This document shows positions 55,787-64,000 of a stretch of DNA of 64,000 nucleotides, in pieces. The notes below the pieces were generated by a model that made no database searches, was not told where the DNA came from, and worked only from the letters and a program-made list of their open reading frames with translations. The DNA comes from JADKHC01 sp047600805 (GTDB taxonomy: Bacteria > Verrucomicrobiota > Verrucomicrobiia > Opitutales > Opitutaceae), in contig JASGKG010000001.1 of the NCBI GenBank assembly GCA_047600805.1, positions 1,488,001 to 1,552,000 on the forward strand, written 5' to 3'. The first letter of the stretch is position 1; every line of letters begins with the position of its first letter. The translations under genes and the position numbers were made by a program.

Positions 55787-57271
55787 ATGAATATCTTTCC
55801 TTCCCGCGAAGCCTTTCTAAATCTCGCCGAGCAGGGCAACGTCATCCCGGTCTACACCGACCTGATGGCGGACTTTGAAACGCCCGTCTCGGCGTACGCC
55901 AAGCTGAAGGAAAGTGGTCCGTCTTACCTCTTGGAGTCGGTTGAGGGCGGCGAAAATCTTTCACGCTACAGCTTCATCGGCTGCCGCCCGCGCAAGATCT
56001 ACGCCTGCGGCCAGAAAACAACCGAGATCCGCCAGCCAAACCAGCCCGCACAGACAATTCCGACTCCGGCCGATCCTCTCACGCTGATCGAAGCTGAGAT
56101 GAAGCCGTTTAAGCCAGTACCCATCCCCGGACTCCCGCGCTTCATCGGTGGCGCCGTTGGTTTCGTCGGCTATGAATATGTCACGCGCATCGAGCCCACC
56201 GTGCCAGCTGCAAAAAAGGACGAAGTTGGCCTGCCCCTGATCTATTTCATGATCACGGATTCGCAGCTGATCTTTGATCGCGCGAAACAGACTCTCCGTC
56301 TGGTCGTGAACGCCCACGTCAAAGGCAGCGCCGCCGCTGCGTATGATGCCGCCGTCGCCGAACTCGAGCAGCTTTTCGGCCTGCTGAACAAACCCAGCAC
56401 GCTCGCTCCCGCCCCGCTGATCGACCCCGGCAAGATCGTCGTTCCTCCCGGCAACTTCACGCAGCCCGCCTTCGAAACTGCCGTCGAGTCCACCAAGGAA
56501 TTTATCCGTTCTGGCGATATCATCCAGGTCGTCCCCTCGCAGCGGTTCACCCGCGAGTTCAAGAAATCACCGCTCGACCTCTACCGCGCTCTCCGCACGG
56601 TCAACCCGTCGCCGTACATGTTCATCCTCGATACCGGCGACTACGCGATCGTCGGCGCCTCGCCAGAGGTTCACGTGCGCCTAACCGACGGCTTGGTGGA
56701 AATCCGCCCTATCGCCGGCACGCGCAAACGTGGCGCCTCCCATGCCGAGGACGTCGCCCTTGAAAAAGACCTTCTTGCCGACCAAAAGGAACTCGCCGAA
56801 CACCTCATGCTCGTCGACCTCGCCCGCAACGATATTGGGCGTGTCTGCAAGTTCGGCAGTGTCACCGTCCCCGAAATGATGGTCATCGAACGCTACTCGC
56901 ACGTGATGCACATTGTTTCCCAAGTCGAAGGTCAGATTACGCCCGACAAAACCGCTTACGACCTCATGCGTGCCACGTTTCCGGCCGGCACTGTCTCGGG
57001 CGCGCCGAAGATCCGCGCCATGCAAATCATAGCCGAACATGAGCCTTCGCAGCGCGGTTGCTACGCCGGCGCACTCGGCTATTTCGGCTACGACGGCAAC
57101 TTGGATTCCTGCATCATGCTCCGAACGGCACTCCTCAAGGATGGGAAAATCCACATCCAAGCGGGCGCTGGTGTCGTCGCCGACTCTGTTCCGGCAGCTG
57201 AATACCAAGAGACCGTGAACAAGGCTTCCGCTTTGTTCAAAGCTGTGGCGATCGCCGAGCGCTTTTCCTAA
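55787..57271 (+). CDS. trpE: Anthranilate synthase component I
   Basis: 494 residues. It converts chorismate and ammonia (from the TrpG glutaminase) to anthranilate, the first step of tryptophan synthesis. The N-terminal part contains LLESVEGGENLSRYSFIG, where LLES is part of the tryptophan feedback site. The chorismate-binding domain contains DIIQVVPSQRF, SPYMFILD, the metal-binding ARNDIGRV region with EDVALEKDLLADQKELAEH nearby, GTVSGAPKIRAM and the IQAGAGVVADSVPAAEYQE tail. trpG is not in the window. It starts 15 bases after glmS, so the two are probably co-transcribed. Confidence 0.97.
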   Translation: MNIFPSREAFLNLAEQGNVIPVYTDLMADFETPVSAYAKLKESGPSYLLESVEGGENLSRYSFIGCRPRKIYACGQKTTEIRQPNQPAQTIPTPADPLTLIEAEMKPFKPVPIPGLPRFIGGAVGFVGYEYVTRIEPTVPAAKKDEVGLPLIYFMITDSQLIFDRAKQTLRLVVNAHVKGSAAAAYDAAVAELEQLFGLLNKPSTLAPAPLIDPGKIVVPPGNFTQPAFETAVESTKEFIRSGDIIQVVPSQRFTREFKKSPLDLYRALRTVNPSPYMFILDTGDYAIVGASPEVHVRLTDGLVEIRPIAGTRKRGASHAEDVALEKDLLADQKELAEHLMLVDLARNDIGRVCKFGSVTVPEMMVIERYSHVMHIVSQVEGQITPDKTAYDLMRATFPAGTVSGAPKIRAMQIIAEHEPSQRGCYAGALGYFGYDGNLDSCIMLRTALLKDGKIHIQAGAGVVADSVPAAEYQETVNKASALFKAVAIAERFS

Positions 57272-57629
57272 CCACCGGTTATTCTCCGGAGGAGGGGTAA
57301 GCAAAAGTCCGCGTCGCACGCGCCGAAAAGGTTCGGTTTTGAGCCGTTTATTTCTCCCAAGACGCTCTCATCCAGCAAGTTTTGTGGACGAACGCCCGTG
57401 CTACGGATCTCGTAAACCACACACCAAGAGAAGCATTCGTGAAATTTATAGTCGGAAAGTCGCACCATATTAAATCTCTAATACTATTAATTAGATTTGT
57501 TTTCGCATGGCTCCTGTGCGGTCGGCGGTGTACTCACTCAGGAACGAAAAAGGAAGTGCTCGGTCATCAGTGGCACTTCCGGCCTCGTTAAGACAGTGCG
57601 CAGTGGAAACACTCAAACAGAAAGAAGTC
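57272..57629 (+). other. Gene-free 358-base stretch upstream of the sigma factor gene
   Basis: No gene is supported here. An AT-rich patch at about 57438-57503 is the most likely promoter region; I could not assign a convincing -35/-10 pair. A perfect 8-bp hairpin (GGAAGTGC at 57552-57559 with GCACTTCC at 57573-57580, 13-base loop) lies 50-78 bases before the start codon and would be in the mRNA leader. No T-run follows it. The sigma-factor reading frame stays open through part of this stretch, but without protein-like sequence. Confidence 0.6.
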
Positions 57630-58706
57630 ATGGCAATGCAGACGAAATCACATCGCAATCCCGACGCGACCGATGAGGTCGATACGAACGAATCCTCTGC
57701 CCCTATCGCGGTCATTTCAGCGCCGCTCGACGCGCCACCGTCCTTCTTGGAAAAGAATGAACCGGCGCCCAGTGAGCCCGCACCGCTCGAACGCAGCAAT
57801 CTTCAGTTATATCTTCAGGAGATCGGTAAAACAGCGCTCCTCACTCCGAAAGAAGAGGTTCAGCTCGCGCGCCGTATTCGCAAAGGCGATAAGGCCGCGC
57901 GCGACCACATGATCTCCGCCAACCTTCGCTTGGTCGTGAAAATCGCGCACGACTACAAAGATTTTGGTCTTCCGCTTCTCGACCTGATCAGCGAGGGCAA
58001 CATCGGCCTCATCAAAGCCGTTGAACGTTTCGATCCGCGCAAAGGCGGCAAGCTCAGCACGTACGCAGCCTGGTGGATTAAGCAATCCATCAAGCGCGCG
58101 CTCGCCAACCAAAGCAAAACGATCCGCCTTCCCGTTCACCTCGTCGACAAGATCTCGAAAATGCGCCGCACCGCCATGGCGCTCACCGAGGAACTCGGTC
58201 GCGAGCCCACCGACGAAGAGTTGGCCATGGAGCTTCAAATCCCGACCAACAAGGTCGCTCACCTGAAGTCTGTCAGCGTTCGCCCAACTTCGTTGGATGC
58301 TCCAATCGGCGACGACGGTGATTCTTCAACGTTCGGAGAAATCGTAGGCGACGAAAACGCCGCAAGCCCGTTCGAGTCATTGCGCGAGCGCAATCTCAAC
58401 GCCGACTTGAAGGCGATGGTCGACTCTTTGGAGCCGCGCGAAGCGGAAATCATCCGCCTTCGCTTCGGCTTGGAAGGCGCCAACGAAATGACGCTCGAAG
58501 AAGTTGGCAAAAAGTTCCGCGTCACTCGCGAACGCGTCCGCCAGCTTCAGAACATTGCTCTTTCGAAAATCCGGAAGGCAATGGTCAAAAACGAAACTCA
58601 GCGTTCGGTTGAAGAGATCGGTGAAGAAGATCGCCAACGCCAACGCATGGAAATTATTCGCGAATTCATCGAGTCGAAATCGCGAAAAGCGGGCCGCGAA
58701 AACTGA
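57630..58706 (+). CDS. Sigma-70 family RNA polymerase sigma factor (RpoD/SigA-type)
   Basis: 358 residues from ATG 57630 (or Met 57636), preceded by AAAGAAG, a fair ribosome-binding site. Region 1.2 is LQLYLQEIGKTALLTPKEEVQLARRI. Region 2 contains NLRLVVKIAHDYKDFGLPLLDLISEGNIGLIKAVERFD and the -10-recognition segment STYAAWWIKQSIKRAL. Region 3 begins IRLPVHLVDKISKM. Region 4 has REAEIIRLRFGLEGANEMTLEEVGKKFRVTRERVRQLQ. The acidic N-terminal ~60 residues are not a full region 1.1. It is short for a RpoD of the E. coli type but normal for primary sigma factors of many phyla; a group 2 (RpoS-like) factor cannot be ruled out. A strong terminator follows. Confidence 0.92.
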   Translation: MAMQTKSHRNPDATDEVDTNESSAPIAVISAPLDAPPSFLEKNEPAPSEPAPLERSNLQLYLQEIGKTALLTPKEEVQLARRIRKGDKAARDHMISANLRLVVKIAHDYKDFGLPLLDLISEGNIGLIKAVERFDPRKGGKLSTYAAWWIKQSIKRALANQSKTIRLPVHLVDKISKMRRTAMALTEELGREPTDEELAMELQIPTNKVAHLKSVSVRPTSLDAPIGDDGDSSTFGEIVGDENAASPFESLRERNLNADLKAMVDSLEPREAEIIRLRFGLEGANEMTLEEVGKKFRVTRERVRQLQNIALSKIRKAMVKNETQRSVEEIGEEDRQRQRMEIIREFIESKSRKAGREN

Positions 58707-58733
58707 TCCGCTCAGCCAACGTGCAACTCTCCC

Positions 58734-58760
58734 AAGCCGCCGGAATTCCGGCGGCTTTTT
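58734..58760 (+). terminator. Rho-independent terminator after the sigma factor gene
   Basis: A perfect 24-base palindrome, AAGCCGCCGGAA with TTCCGGCGGCTT (58734-58757), runs into a T tract (TTTTT at 58756-58760). It lies 28 bases beyond the stop codon. Confidence 0.9.
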
Positions 58761-58887
58761 GTGTCGCTAAACTCCGCATCTCGTGGTTTCCGGCGTCGCG
58801 TGTAAGCAGCCCACTGGATACCCGCCGCTCACTACCGACTTGTTTCCGCTTTCCTGATCGCGGCAAATTCTGCTACTAACGGCAGCG

Positions 58888-60582
58888 ATGTCGCTGAATT
58901 TTGCACGTATCGTCCTGGCCATTACAGTAGCGTTTTTCGCTGCGTTTTTTCTTTGGCCGATCGTGCAAATTCTAAAAGAGGGATTCATCGATGCGGATGG
59001 AAATTTCACCTTCAAGTTTCTTGGTACGCTGCTCGCGGATCCGCTCTATCGCGGCGGCCTAACCAACTCGTTTCTCCTCGCCTGTGCGACGACGAGCCTA
59101 GCCTTTGCGATCGGACTCCCACTCGCATTTTTTTCTGACCGCTACATTTTTCCCGGTAAAGGAATTCTGAGCTCACTCGTCCTTGTCCCAATGATCCTGC
59201 CGCCGTTTGTCGGCGCGATCGGGATCAAACAAATTTTTGGTCAATACGGCGCGGTCAACGCGCTCTTGATTCAACTTGGTCTGCGGCCCGAAGGTTGGAC
59301 CTTTGACTGGTTTGCAGCCAACCAGTTCTGGGGCGTGGCTATTATCCAAGCGCTCTCCCTCTACCCGATCATTTACATCAATGCCGTCGCCGCCCTCGCC
59401 AACATCGATCCGGCGATGGAAGAAGCCTCTCAAAATCTAGGCTGCATCGGGCTGAGACGTTTCTTCAAAATTACTTTGCCGTTGATCAGGCCCGGCCTTT
59501 TCGCCGGCGGGACGATTGTCTTCGTCTGGGCTTTTACCGAGCTCGGTGTGCCACTGATTTTCGATTATCCGAAGGTCGCTTCGGTCCAAATTTACTACGG
59601 CTTAAAAGACATCGGTAGTAACCCGCTGCCTTACGCCCTGGTGACGGTTACGCTCGTGAGCACGGTCGCCCTCTACGCTTTGGGCAAGGGCCTGTTCGGT
59701 CGCCAAGGTCACGCCATGATGGCCAAAGCAACCGCCACCGGAGGCCCACGCCAAGTTTCTGCGCGTAAGCGTTGGTTCTGCACCGCGATTTTCGCGACGG
59801 TCACCTTTTTTGCAGTACTGCCTCATTTGGGCGTTATTCTCGTCGCCTTCTCAAGCGATTGGTACGGCAGCGTAGTGCCGCACAACTACACGCTGGAAAA
59901 CTTCCGCATCGCTTTGGGCCACGACCTCACCGTCCCCGCCATCGCGAACAGCCTGAAATTCGCGAGCCTCTCCTCGCTGATCGATATCGTTCTGGGAATT
60001 GCCATCGCCTACGTCATCGTCCGCACGAAATTCGCCGCGCGCCATGCGCTGGACTTTCTCTCGATGCTACCGCTCGCGGTCCCCGGCATAGTCCTGGCAT
60101 TTGGTTATCTCGCGATGAGCCAGCCAGGACGCGCGTTTCATTTTCTCAACCCGATTAACGATCCAACAGTTCTGTTGATTATCGCCTATTCCATCCGACG
60201 CCTTCCCTATGTCGTGCGCTCCGCCGCCGCCGGCTTTGAGCAAACGAGCGTAACGCTGGAGGAAGCCGCCCAAAATCTCGGCGCATCTCCGCTCAAGGCG
60301 ACCTTCCGCGCAACCATTCCTCTGATTACGGCCAACCTGATCGCCGGCGGCCTGCTCGCCTTTTCGTTCGCGATGCTCGAGGTGAGCGACTCTCTCATTC
60401 TTGCTCAAAAACAGGTCTACTATCCTATAACCAAAGCCATCATGGCTCTCTTTGAACTGCTGGGCGACGGGAAATTTATCGCCAGCGCACTCGGCGTCTG
60501 GGCGATGGCATTTCTCGGCGTTGCCATCATCGGCCTCAGCATTCTCCTCGGCAAAAAGCTCGGCGCGATCTTCCGCGTCTAG
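58888..60582 (+). CDS. ABC transporter permease with two fused permease domains (Fe3+/thiamine type)
   Basis: 564 residues with about 12 membrane helices in two repeats. Each repeat carries the EAA loop that contacts the ATPase: EEASQNLGCIGLRRFFKITLPLIRPG (first, near residue 180) and EEAAQNLGASPLKATFRATIPLITAN (second, near 460). The fused FbpB/ThiP/AfuB arrangement transports ferric iron, thiamine or similar solutes, such as 2-aminoethylphosphonate. Neither an ATP-binding subunit nor a solute-binding protein is next to it, so the partners must be encoded elsewhere. The substrate cannot be read from sequence. The first Met at 58888 puts a membrane helix (IVLAITVAFFAAFFLWPIVQIL) right at the N-terminus. 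Confidence 0.92.
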   Translation: MSLNFARIVLAITVAFFAAFFLWPIVQILKEGFIDADGNFTFKFLGTLLADPLYRGGLTNSFLLACATTSLAFAIGLPLAFFSDRYIFPGKGILSSLVLVPMILPPFVGAIGIKQIFGQYGAVNALLIQLGLRPEGWTFDWFAANQFWGVAIIQALSLYPIIYINAVAALANIDPAMEEASQNLGCIGLRRFFKITLPLIRPGLFAGGTIVFVWAFTELGVPLIFDYPKVASVQIYYGLKDIGSNPLPYALVTVTLVSTVALYALGKGLFGRQGHAMMAKATATGGPRQVSARKRWFCTAIFATVTFFAVLPHLGVILVAFSSDWYGSVVPHNYTLENFRIALGHDLTVPAIANSLKFASLSSLIDIVLGIAIAYVIVRTKFAARHALDFLSMLPLAVPGIVLAFGYLAMSQPGRAFHFLNPINDPTVLLIIAYSIRRLPYVVRSAAAGFEQTSVTLEEAAQNLGASPLKATFRATIPLITANLIAGGLLAFSFAMLEVSDSLILAQKQVYYPITKAIMALFELLGDGKFIASALGVWAMAFLGVAIIGLSILLGKKLGAIFRV

Positions 60583-60619
60583 CCTGAGCACCATGGCTCA
60601 TTTGTACCACGCATCTGGT

Positions 60620-60645
60620 TTGTTATCGTTAAAATAACAATTTTT
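60620..60645 (+). terminator. Weak AT-rich terminator after the ABC permease gene
   Basis: TTGTTAT (60620-60626) pairs with ATAACAA (60634-60640), seven base pairs with a seven-base loop, followed by five T residues. The stem is AT-rich and so weak, but its position 38 bases after the permease stop fits termination. Confidence 0.5.
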
Positions 60646-60758
60646 CCTACCTCCCAAAAATATGCGCTTAAGTGCAAGACCGAGCGTTTGTCATTTAATA
60701 GATGAAAAACGTCGGTTCGAGAAACTGATTATATCCACCAGCAGGTTGGGCTGAAGTT

Positions 60759-61607
60759 ATGTTTTATCTTCTGATCGTTTCGTTTGTTTGGGCGTTTTCG
60801 TTTGGATTGATCAAGGGAAAGCTCGCTGGCCTCGACGCAAACGCGGTGGCGGCCATGCGGCTGGCGATGGCAACTTTGATCTTTCTGCCGTTTCTCAGGT
60901 TGCGTGGGGTGAAACCAAGCGCAGCGATCAAACTCGCGCTCATCGGAGCCGTGGAATTTGGCGCGATGTACATGCTTTACCTGCACGCGTTCGAATACTT
61001 GAAAGCGTATGAGGTCGCGTTGTTTTCGATTGCGACGCCGCTTTATGTAGCAGCACTCGAAGCGATCGCGCAGAAACGTTTTAATGGCTGGCTCGCCGTG
61101 GCGGCACTTCTCGCTACGGCCGGAGCGGGCGTTGTGGCGTGGCAATCGGTTGCGTCGCAAAAACTGCTGCCCGGCTTTTGTCTCATGCAAGCGTCCAACC
61201 TCTGTTTTGCCTTGGGACAGTTTTTCTATCGACGCGTCCGCACCGAGGCTCCCGCTGTCGCGGACCTCAATCTTTTCGGCTTGCTGTATCTTGGAGCGCT
61301 GGCGGTTGCGCTGCCAGTGACGTTATTCGCCGGAAGTTGGGCCCACTTTTCGCCGAACAAAAACCAATGGCTCGTCCTAACCTATCTTGGCATCGTGGCC
61401 TCCGGCCTTTGCTTTTTCTGGTGGAACGTCGGAGCCACTCGCGTCAGCGCGGCCACGCTTGCTGCGTTTAACGACGCCAAGGTTCCACTCGGTGTCGCGT
61501 GCTCGCTATTGTTTTTCGGTGAGTCGGCAAACCTGACGCGCCTGCTGGTGGGCGGCGGCTTGATGCTTGCCGCCATATTGTTGGCCGAAACGAAAGCAGC
61601 TAAATGA
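60759..61607 (+). CDS. EamA/DMT-family transporter
   Basis: 282 residues with about ten membrane helices in two EamA repeats. The first repeat runs from FYLLIVSFVWAFSFGLIKG to about residue 130 and includes LDANAVAAMRLAMATLIFLPFL and YMLYLHAFEYLKAYEVALFSIATPLYVAALEA. The second includes LLPGFCLMQASNLCFALGQFFYRR and GVACSLLFFGESANLTRLLVGGGLMLAAIL. Members export amino acids, purines or other metabolites. The substrate is unknown. Its 3' end overlaps the end of glmM on the other strand by eight bases, so the two are tail to tail. The Met at 60759 lies just before the first helix. Confidence 0.88.
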   Translation: MFYLLIVSFVWAFSFGLIKGKLAGLDANAVAAMRLAMATLIFLPFLRLRGVKPSAAIKLALIGAVEFGAMYMLYLHAFEYLKAYEVALFSIATPLYVAALEAIAQKRFNGWLAVAALLATAGAGVVAWQSVASQKLLPGFCLMQASNLCFALGQFFYRRVRTEAPAVADLNLFGLLYLGALAVALPVTLFAGSWAHFSPNKNQWLVLTYLGIVASGLCFFWWNVGATRVSAATLAAFNDAKVPLGVACSLLFFGESANLTRLLVGGGLMLAAILLAETKAAK

Positions 61608-62940
61608 CTTCCAGGTCGGTGCGAGCCACCGATTCCAGGCGCGCCAAATTGTTGCGCACAATTTCTTCGGTCGGACCTTCCACCAGCATCCGCAGCTTGG
61701 CTTCCGTGCCGGAAAACCGAACCAATACCCGGCCGTAGCCGCCCATTTCCTCCTCGACCGCTTGGATCGCGAGCGGAAGATGCGGCAGGGAGGCCAGCTC
61801 CCTTTTCTCGCGTACTTTCAAGTTGGCCACGGCTTGCGGATACTTCTTCAGGCATTTGCGCAGTTGCGACAGCGGCTGCTGGGTTTCCAACATCACGCTC
61901 AGCACTTTCAGAGCCGCGACCAGACCGTCGCCCGTCGGTGAAATTTCAGAACAAATGATGTGACCGGACGACTCACCGCCCAGCGCGGCTTTCTCGAGCA
62001 TCATCCGCTCAACAACGTAGCGGTCGCCCACATCGGTCCGCAAAACGCGTCCGCCAGCAGCACGCACAGCGGCATCGACACCCAAGTTACTTTGAACCGT
62101 CACGACGAGCGTGCTCGCGGCCAGCGCATTCTGTTTCAGCGCATGCAGTGCGAGAATCGTCAGGATCTCATCGCCGTCGAGAATCTCGCCGCGCTCGTCG
62201 CACAAAATGCAGCGGTCGCCGTCCCCGTCATGCGCGATGCCCAAGCGCGCACCGGTTTCACGTACTTTGGCGGCGAGTTTCGCGGGATGTTCGCTGCCGA
62301 CACCGGCGTTGATGTTATGACCATCGGGAGCATCGCCGATCGCGACAACCTCCGCACCAAATTCACGCAAGACTACGGGGCTGGTCATGCAGGTCGCACC
62401 GTTCGCCGTATCGAGCACAATTTTCCAGCCAGCCAGCGCTTTTGCCGGTAGCAAGTGTTTAACATTTTCGAGGTATGCCCGCAAGCCGTCCAGGTGCCGC
62501 GCCCGCCCATAAACGATCGTCGGTTGCTCGGCAGGAAGCAGTTTCTCGATTTCGGCTTCTTGATGGTCCGAAAGCTTTATGCCGCCTCGCGCAAAAAACT
62601 TGATGCCATTGTCGCTCGCCGGGTTGTGAGAAGCTGTGATCATTACGCCGAGCGCCGCACGTTCCCTAACCAACGCAGCCGCCACCGCCGGGGTTGGCAC
62701 CACGCCGAGCACCGCCGACTCCACACCCATTGAGGCCAACCCCGATGAAACGGCGTGCAAAAGGCTTTGCCCGGAAGCGCGCGTATCACGGCCGAGCAGC
62801 ACGCGCTGTTCGCCGGCATGGGTTTGTCGCGAGACGAAACGCGCAGCAGCCACGCCGAGTCGTTCCGCGAACGCTTCGTTGATCACAGGTCCGCCGTAGA
62901 GGCCGCGCACGCCATCGGTTCCGAAATACTGCCGTTTCAT
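61600..62940 (-). CDS. glmM: Phosphoglucosamine mutase
   Basis: 446 residues. It converts glucosamine-6-phosphate, made by GlmS, to glucosamine-1-phosphate for UDP-GlcNAc. The N-terminal KRQYFGTDGVRGLYG is the family start. The phosphoserine loop is MITASHNPASDNGIKFF (Ser104), and the metal-binding loop is AHDGDGDRCILCDE. The sugar-binding loop is LGGESSGHII, and the C-terminal phosphate-binding loop lies in VRFSGTEAKLRML. Its ATG overlaps the trpD stop by four bases (ATGA on the minus strand), so translation is coupled to trpD. Confidence 0.97.
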   Translation of the reverse strand: MKRQYFGTDGVRGLYGGPVINEAFAERLGVAAARFVSRQTHAGEQRVLLGRDTRASGQSLLHAVSSGLASMGVESAVLGVVPTPAVAAALVRERAALGVMITASHNPASDNGIKFFARGGIKLSDHQEAEIEKLLPAEQPTIVYGRARHLDGLRAYLENVKHLLPAKALAGWKIVLDTANGATCMTSPVVLREFGAEVVAIGDAPDGHNINAGVGSEHPAKLAAKVRETGARLGIAHDGDGDRCILCDERGEILDGDEILTILALHALKQNALAASTLVVTVQSNLGVDAAVRAAGGRVLRTDVGDRYVVERMMLEKAALGGESSGHIICSEISPTGDGLVAALKVLSVMLETQQPLSQLRKCLKKYPQAVANLKVREKRELASLPHLPLAIQAVEEEMGGYGRVLVRFSGTEAKLRMLVEGPTEEIVRNNLARLESVARTDLEVI

Positions 62941-63983
62941 GATTTAAAAAAGTCCTTGGTTGCCGCGATCTTGGCTTTCACCGCACCGCCGAGCAGCAGT
63001 TCGCGGGCTTTCTCGGTGCCGTCCCTCACAGTGGGAACCTTGCCACAGATCCAAAAGGAAACCGCGGCGTTGAAAACGATGGTGTTGACCAAGGCGGCCG
63101 GGCCAAGCCCTGCGAGAATGGCCTCGGTGATCGCAAGGTTCGTGGCGAGATCGCCACCTTTGAGTTCTTCGAAACTGCCCTCCTCCAATCCGTGATCAGC
63201 GGCCTTCCACACGCCGTCGACAGACCGCAAGCGCCCAATGCCGCGCACACGATTGGGTGTTGCCGTGGTAAGTTCGTCGATGCCGCGATTCTCGCCGAGG
63301 ATGCCGTGCACCGCGAGACCTGCTTCTGTGCCGAGCAGATCCAACGCATCTGCGAGCCGCGGCACCCATTTTTCTGCAGAAACGCCGAGCAATATGCGCG
63401 CGGGATGACCAGGATTTACGAGTGGCCCGAGGATGTTGAAAATGGTTCGTTCACCGATCGCCGCGAGCGCTTTGCGGGCGGGACCGATATGCTTGAACGC
63501 CGGATGATAAGCCGGAGCAAAAAAGAAGGCGAAACCCAGCTCGCGCAGACCGTCGCGCACTTTGGCGGGAGGCGCTTCCAAATTCACGCCAAGACCCGCG
63601 AAAAGATCCGCGCTGCCGCACTTCGACGTCACGCCGCGATTACCGTGCTTCATCACCACCACACCGCCCGCGGCCAGGGTGAAAACAACCAGCGTGGAAA
63701 TATTGAAACCGCCGGCGTGATCGCCGCCCGTACCGACAACATCGATCGCTTGCGCTGCCCATTCGGAAACACCCGGGTCGATCGACAACGTGCGGAACTC
63801 TCTCGCGAACGCCGTCACCTCTCCCGCCGTTGCGCCTTTGAATTCCAACGCTGAGAGAAAATCGATCTTCTTCTGGTCGACAGTTTCCGCCGAAGCCAAT
63901 TCTCGCGTGGCGGCTGAAACCTCCGCAGGCGTTAAATCCTGACGGTTTATAAGACGTTGCGTAAGATCAACGAGAGCAGACAT
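62937..63983 (-). CDS. trpD: Anthranilate phosphoribosyltransferase
   Basis: 348 residues. It adds phosphoribose from PRPP to anthranilate, the second step of tryptophan synthesis. The N-terminal helices (LTQRLINRQDLTPAEVSAA) precede the PRPP loop VVGTGGDHAGGFNIST. KHGNRGVTSKCGSADLFAGLGVN forms the glycine-rich and anthranilate-tunnel region. FAPAYHPAFKHIGPARKALAAIGERTIFNILGPLVNPGHP is the standard central segment. Only 17 bases upstream are in the window, so other trp genes may precede it. glmM follows with a four-base overlap. Confidence 0.97.
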   Translation of the reverse strand: MSALVDLTQRLINRQDLTPAEVSAATRELASAETVDQKKIDFLSALEFKGATAGEVTAFAREFRTLSIDPGVSEWAAQAIDVVGTGGDHAGGFNISTLVVFTLAAGGVVVMKHGNRGVTSKCGSADLFAGLGVNLEAPPAKVRDGLRELGFAFFFAPAYHPAFKHIGPARKALAAIGERTIFNILGPLVNPGHPARILLGVSAEKWVPRLADALDLLGTEAGLAVHGILGENRGIDELTTATPNRVRGIGRLRSVDGVWKAADHGLEEGSFEELKGGDLATNLAITEAILAGLGPAALVNTIVFNAAVSFWICGKVPTVRDGTEKARELLLGGAVKAKIAATKDFFKS

Positions 63984-64000
63984 AAGCGTCTAGGGAAAAG

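Overview
This 64 kb window is chromosomal DNA from a GC-rich (high-50s percent by eye) Gram-negative bacterium. The gene set points to the Verrucomicrobiota, most likely an Opitutaceae-type organism. The clues are a TMTC-like membrane protein with TPRs, secreted GH2, GH78 and GH43 enzymes, DUF362/ferredoxin genes, an RND efflux operon, and starts that mostly lack a Shine-Dalgarno sequence. The taxonomic call is inference from gene content. I found no rRNA, tRNA, CRISPR array, insertion sequence or prophage gene. Coding density is very high; only one gene-free stretch, upstream of the sigma factor gene, exceeds 300 bases.

Layout. 1-8.9 kb: tail of a probable methyltransferase, a half-size EamA permease, a LOG-domain fusion protein, a TMTC-like TPR membrane protein, purD with a coupled secreted protein, an LMW tyrosine phosphatase, and glyA with a strong terminator. 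9-24.7 kb: a CHASE/PAS hybrid sensor kinase, an MFS exporter coupled to a lipoprotein aspartic protease with a PDZ domain, a secreted GH2 beta-galactosidase, an FtsH protease, a second hybrid kinase with a periplasmic solute-binding sensor, a C92 papain-like amidase, and an HTH-EIIA(Ntr) fusion. 24.7-36 kb: a GH78 rhamnosidase, an aldo/keto reductase, a DUF362 plus polyferredoxin pair, an Aas-like acyltransferase/acyl-ACP synthetase, and a two-gene ATPase plus TOPRIM-like cassette. 36-45.6 kb: an AsmA-like protein, then a marR-MFP-RND-TolC efflux operon. 45.8-49.4 kb: tkt, rplS, trmD and rpsP (no rimM), separated by terminators. 49.6-64 kb: a GH43 arabinanase, a small membrane-anchored protein, ychF, glgC, glmS-trpE, a primary-type sigma factor, an orphan two-domain ABC permease, an EamA exporter, and trpD-glmM.

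How the genes work together. The saccharolytic genes (GH2, GH78, GH43), the two hybrid sensors and the HTH-EIIA protein suggest sensing and degradation of plant or algal polysaccharide. Amino-sugar genes are tied to tryptophan genes twice: glmS with trpE, and trpD with glmM. Housekeeping genes (purD, glyA, tkt, ribosomal proteins, sigma factor, ychF) are mixed with these.

The best candidates for undescribed biology are (i) the ATPase/TOPRIM-like pair at 34.4-36.1 kb, a possible defence or DNA-processing module; (ii) the LOG fusion at 0.8-2.7 kb, whose N-terminal half has a dUTPase/dCTP-deaminase-like pattern; and (iii) a polyferredoxin with a twin-arginine motif in the middle of the chain. 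All functions are read from the sequence by eye, without database searches.
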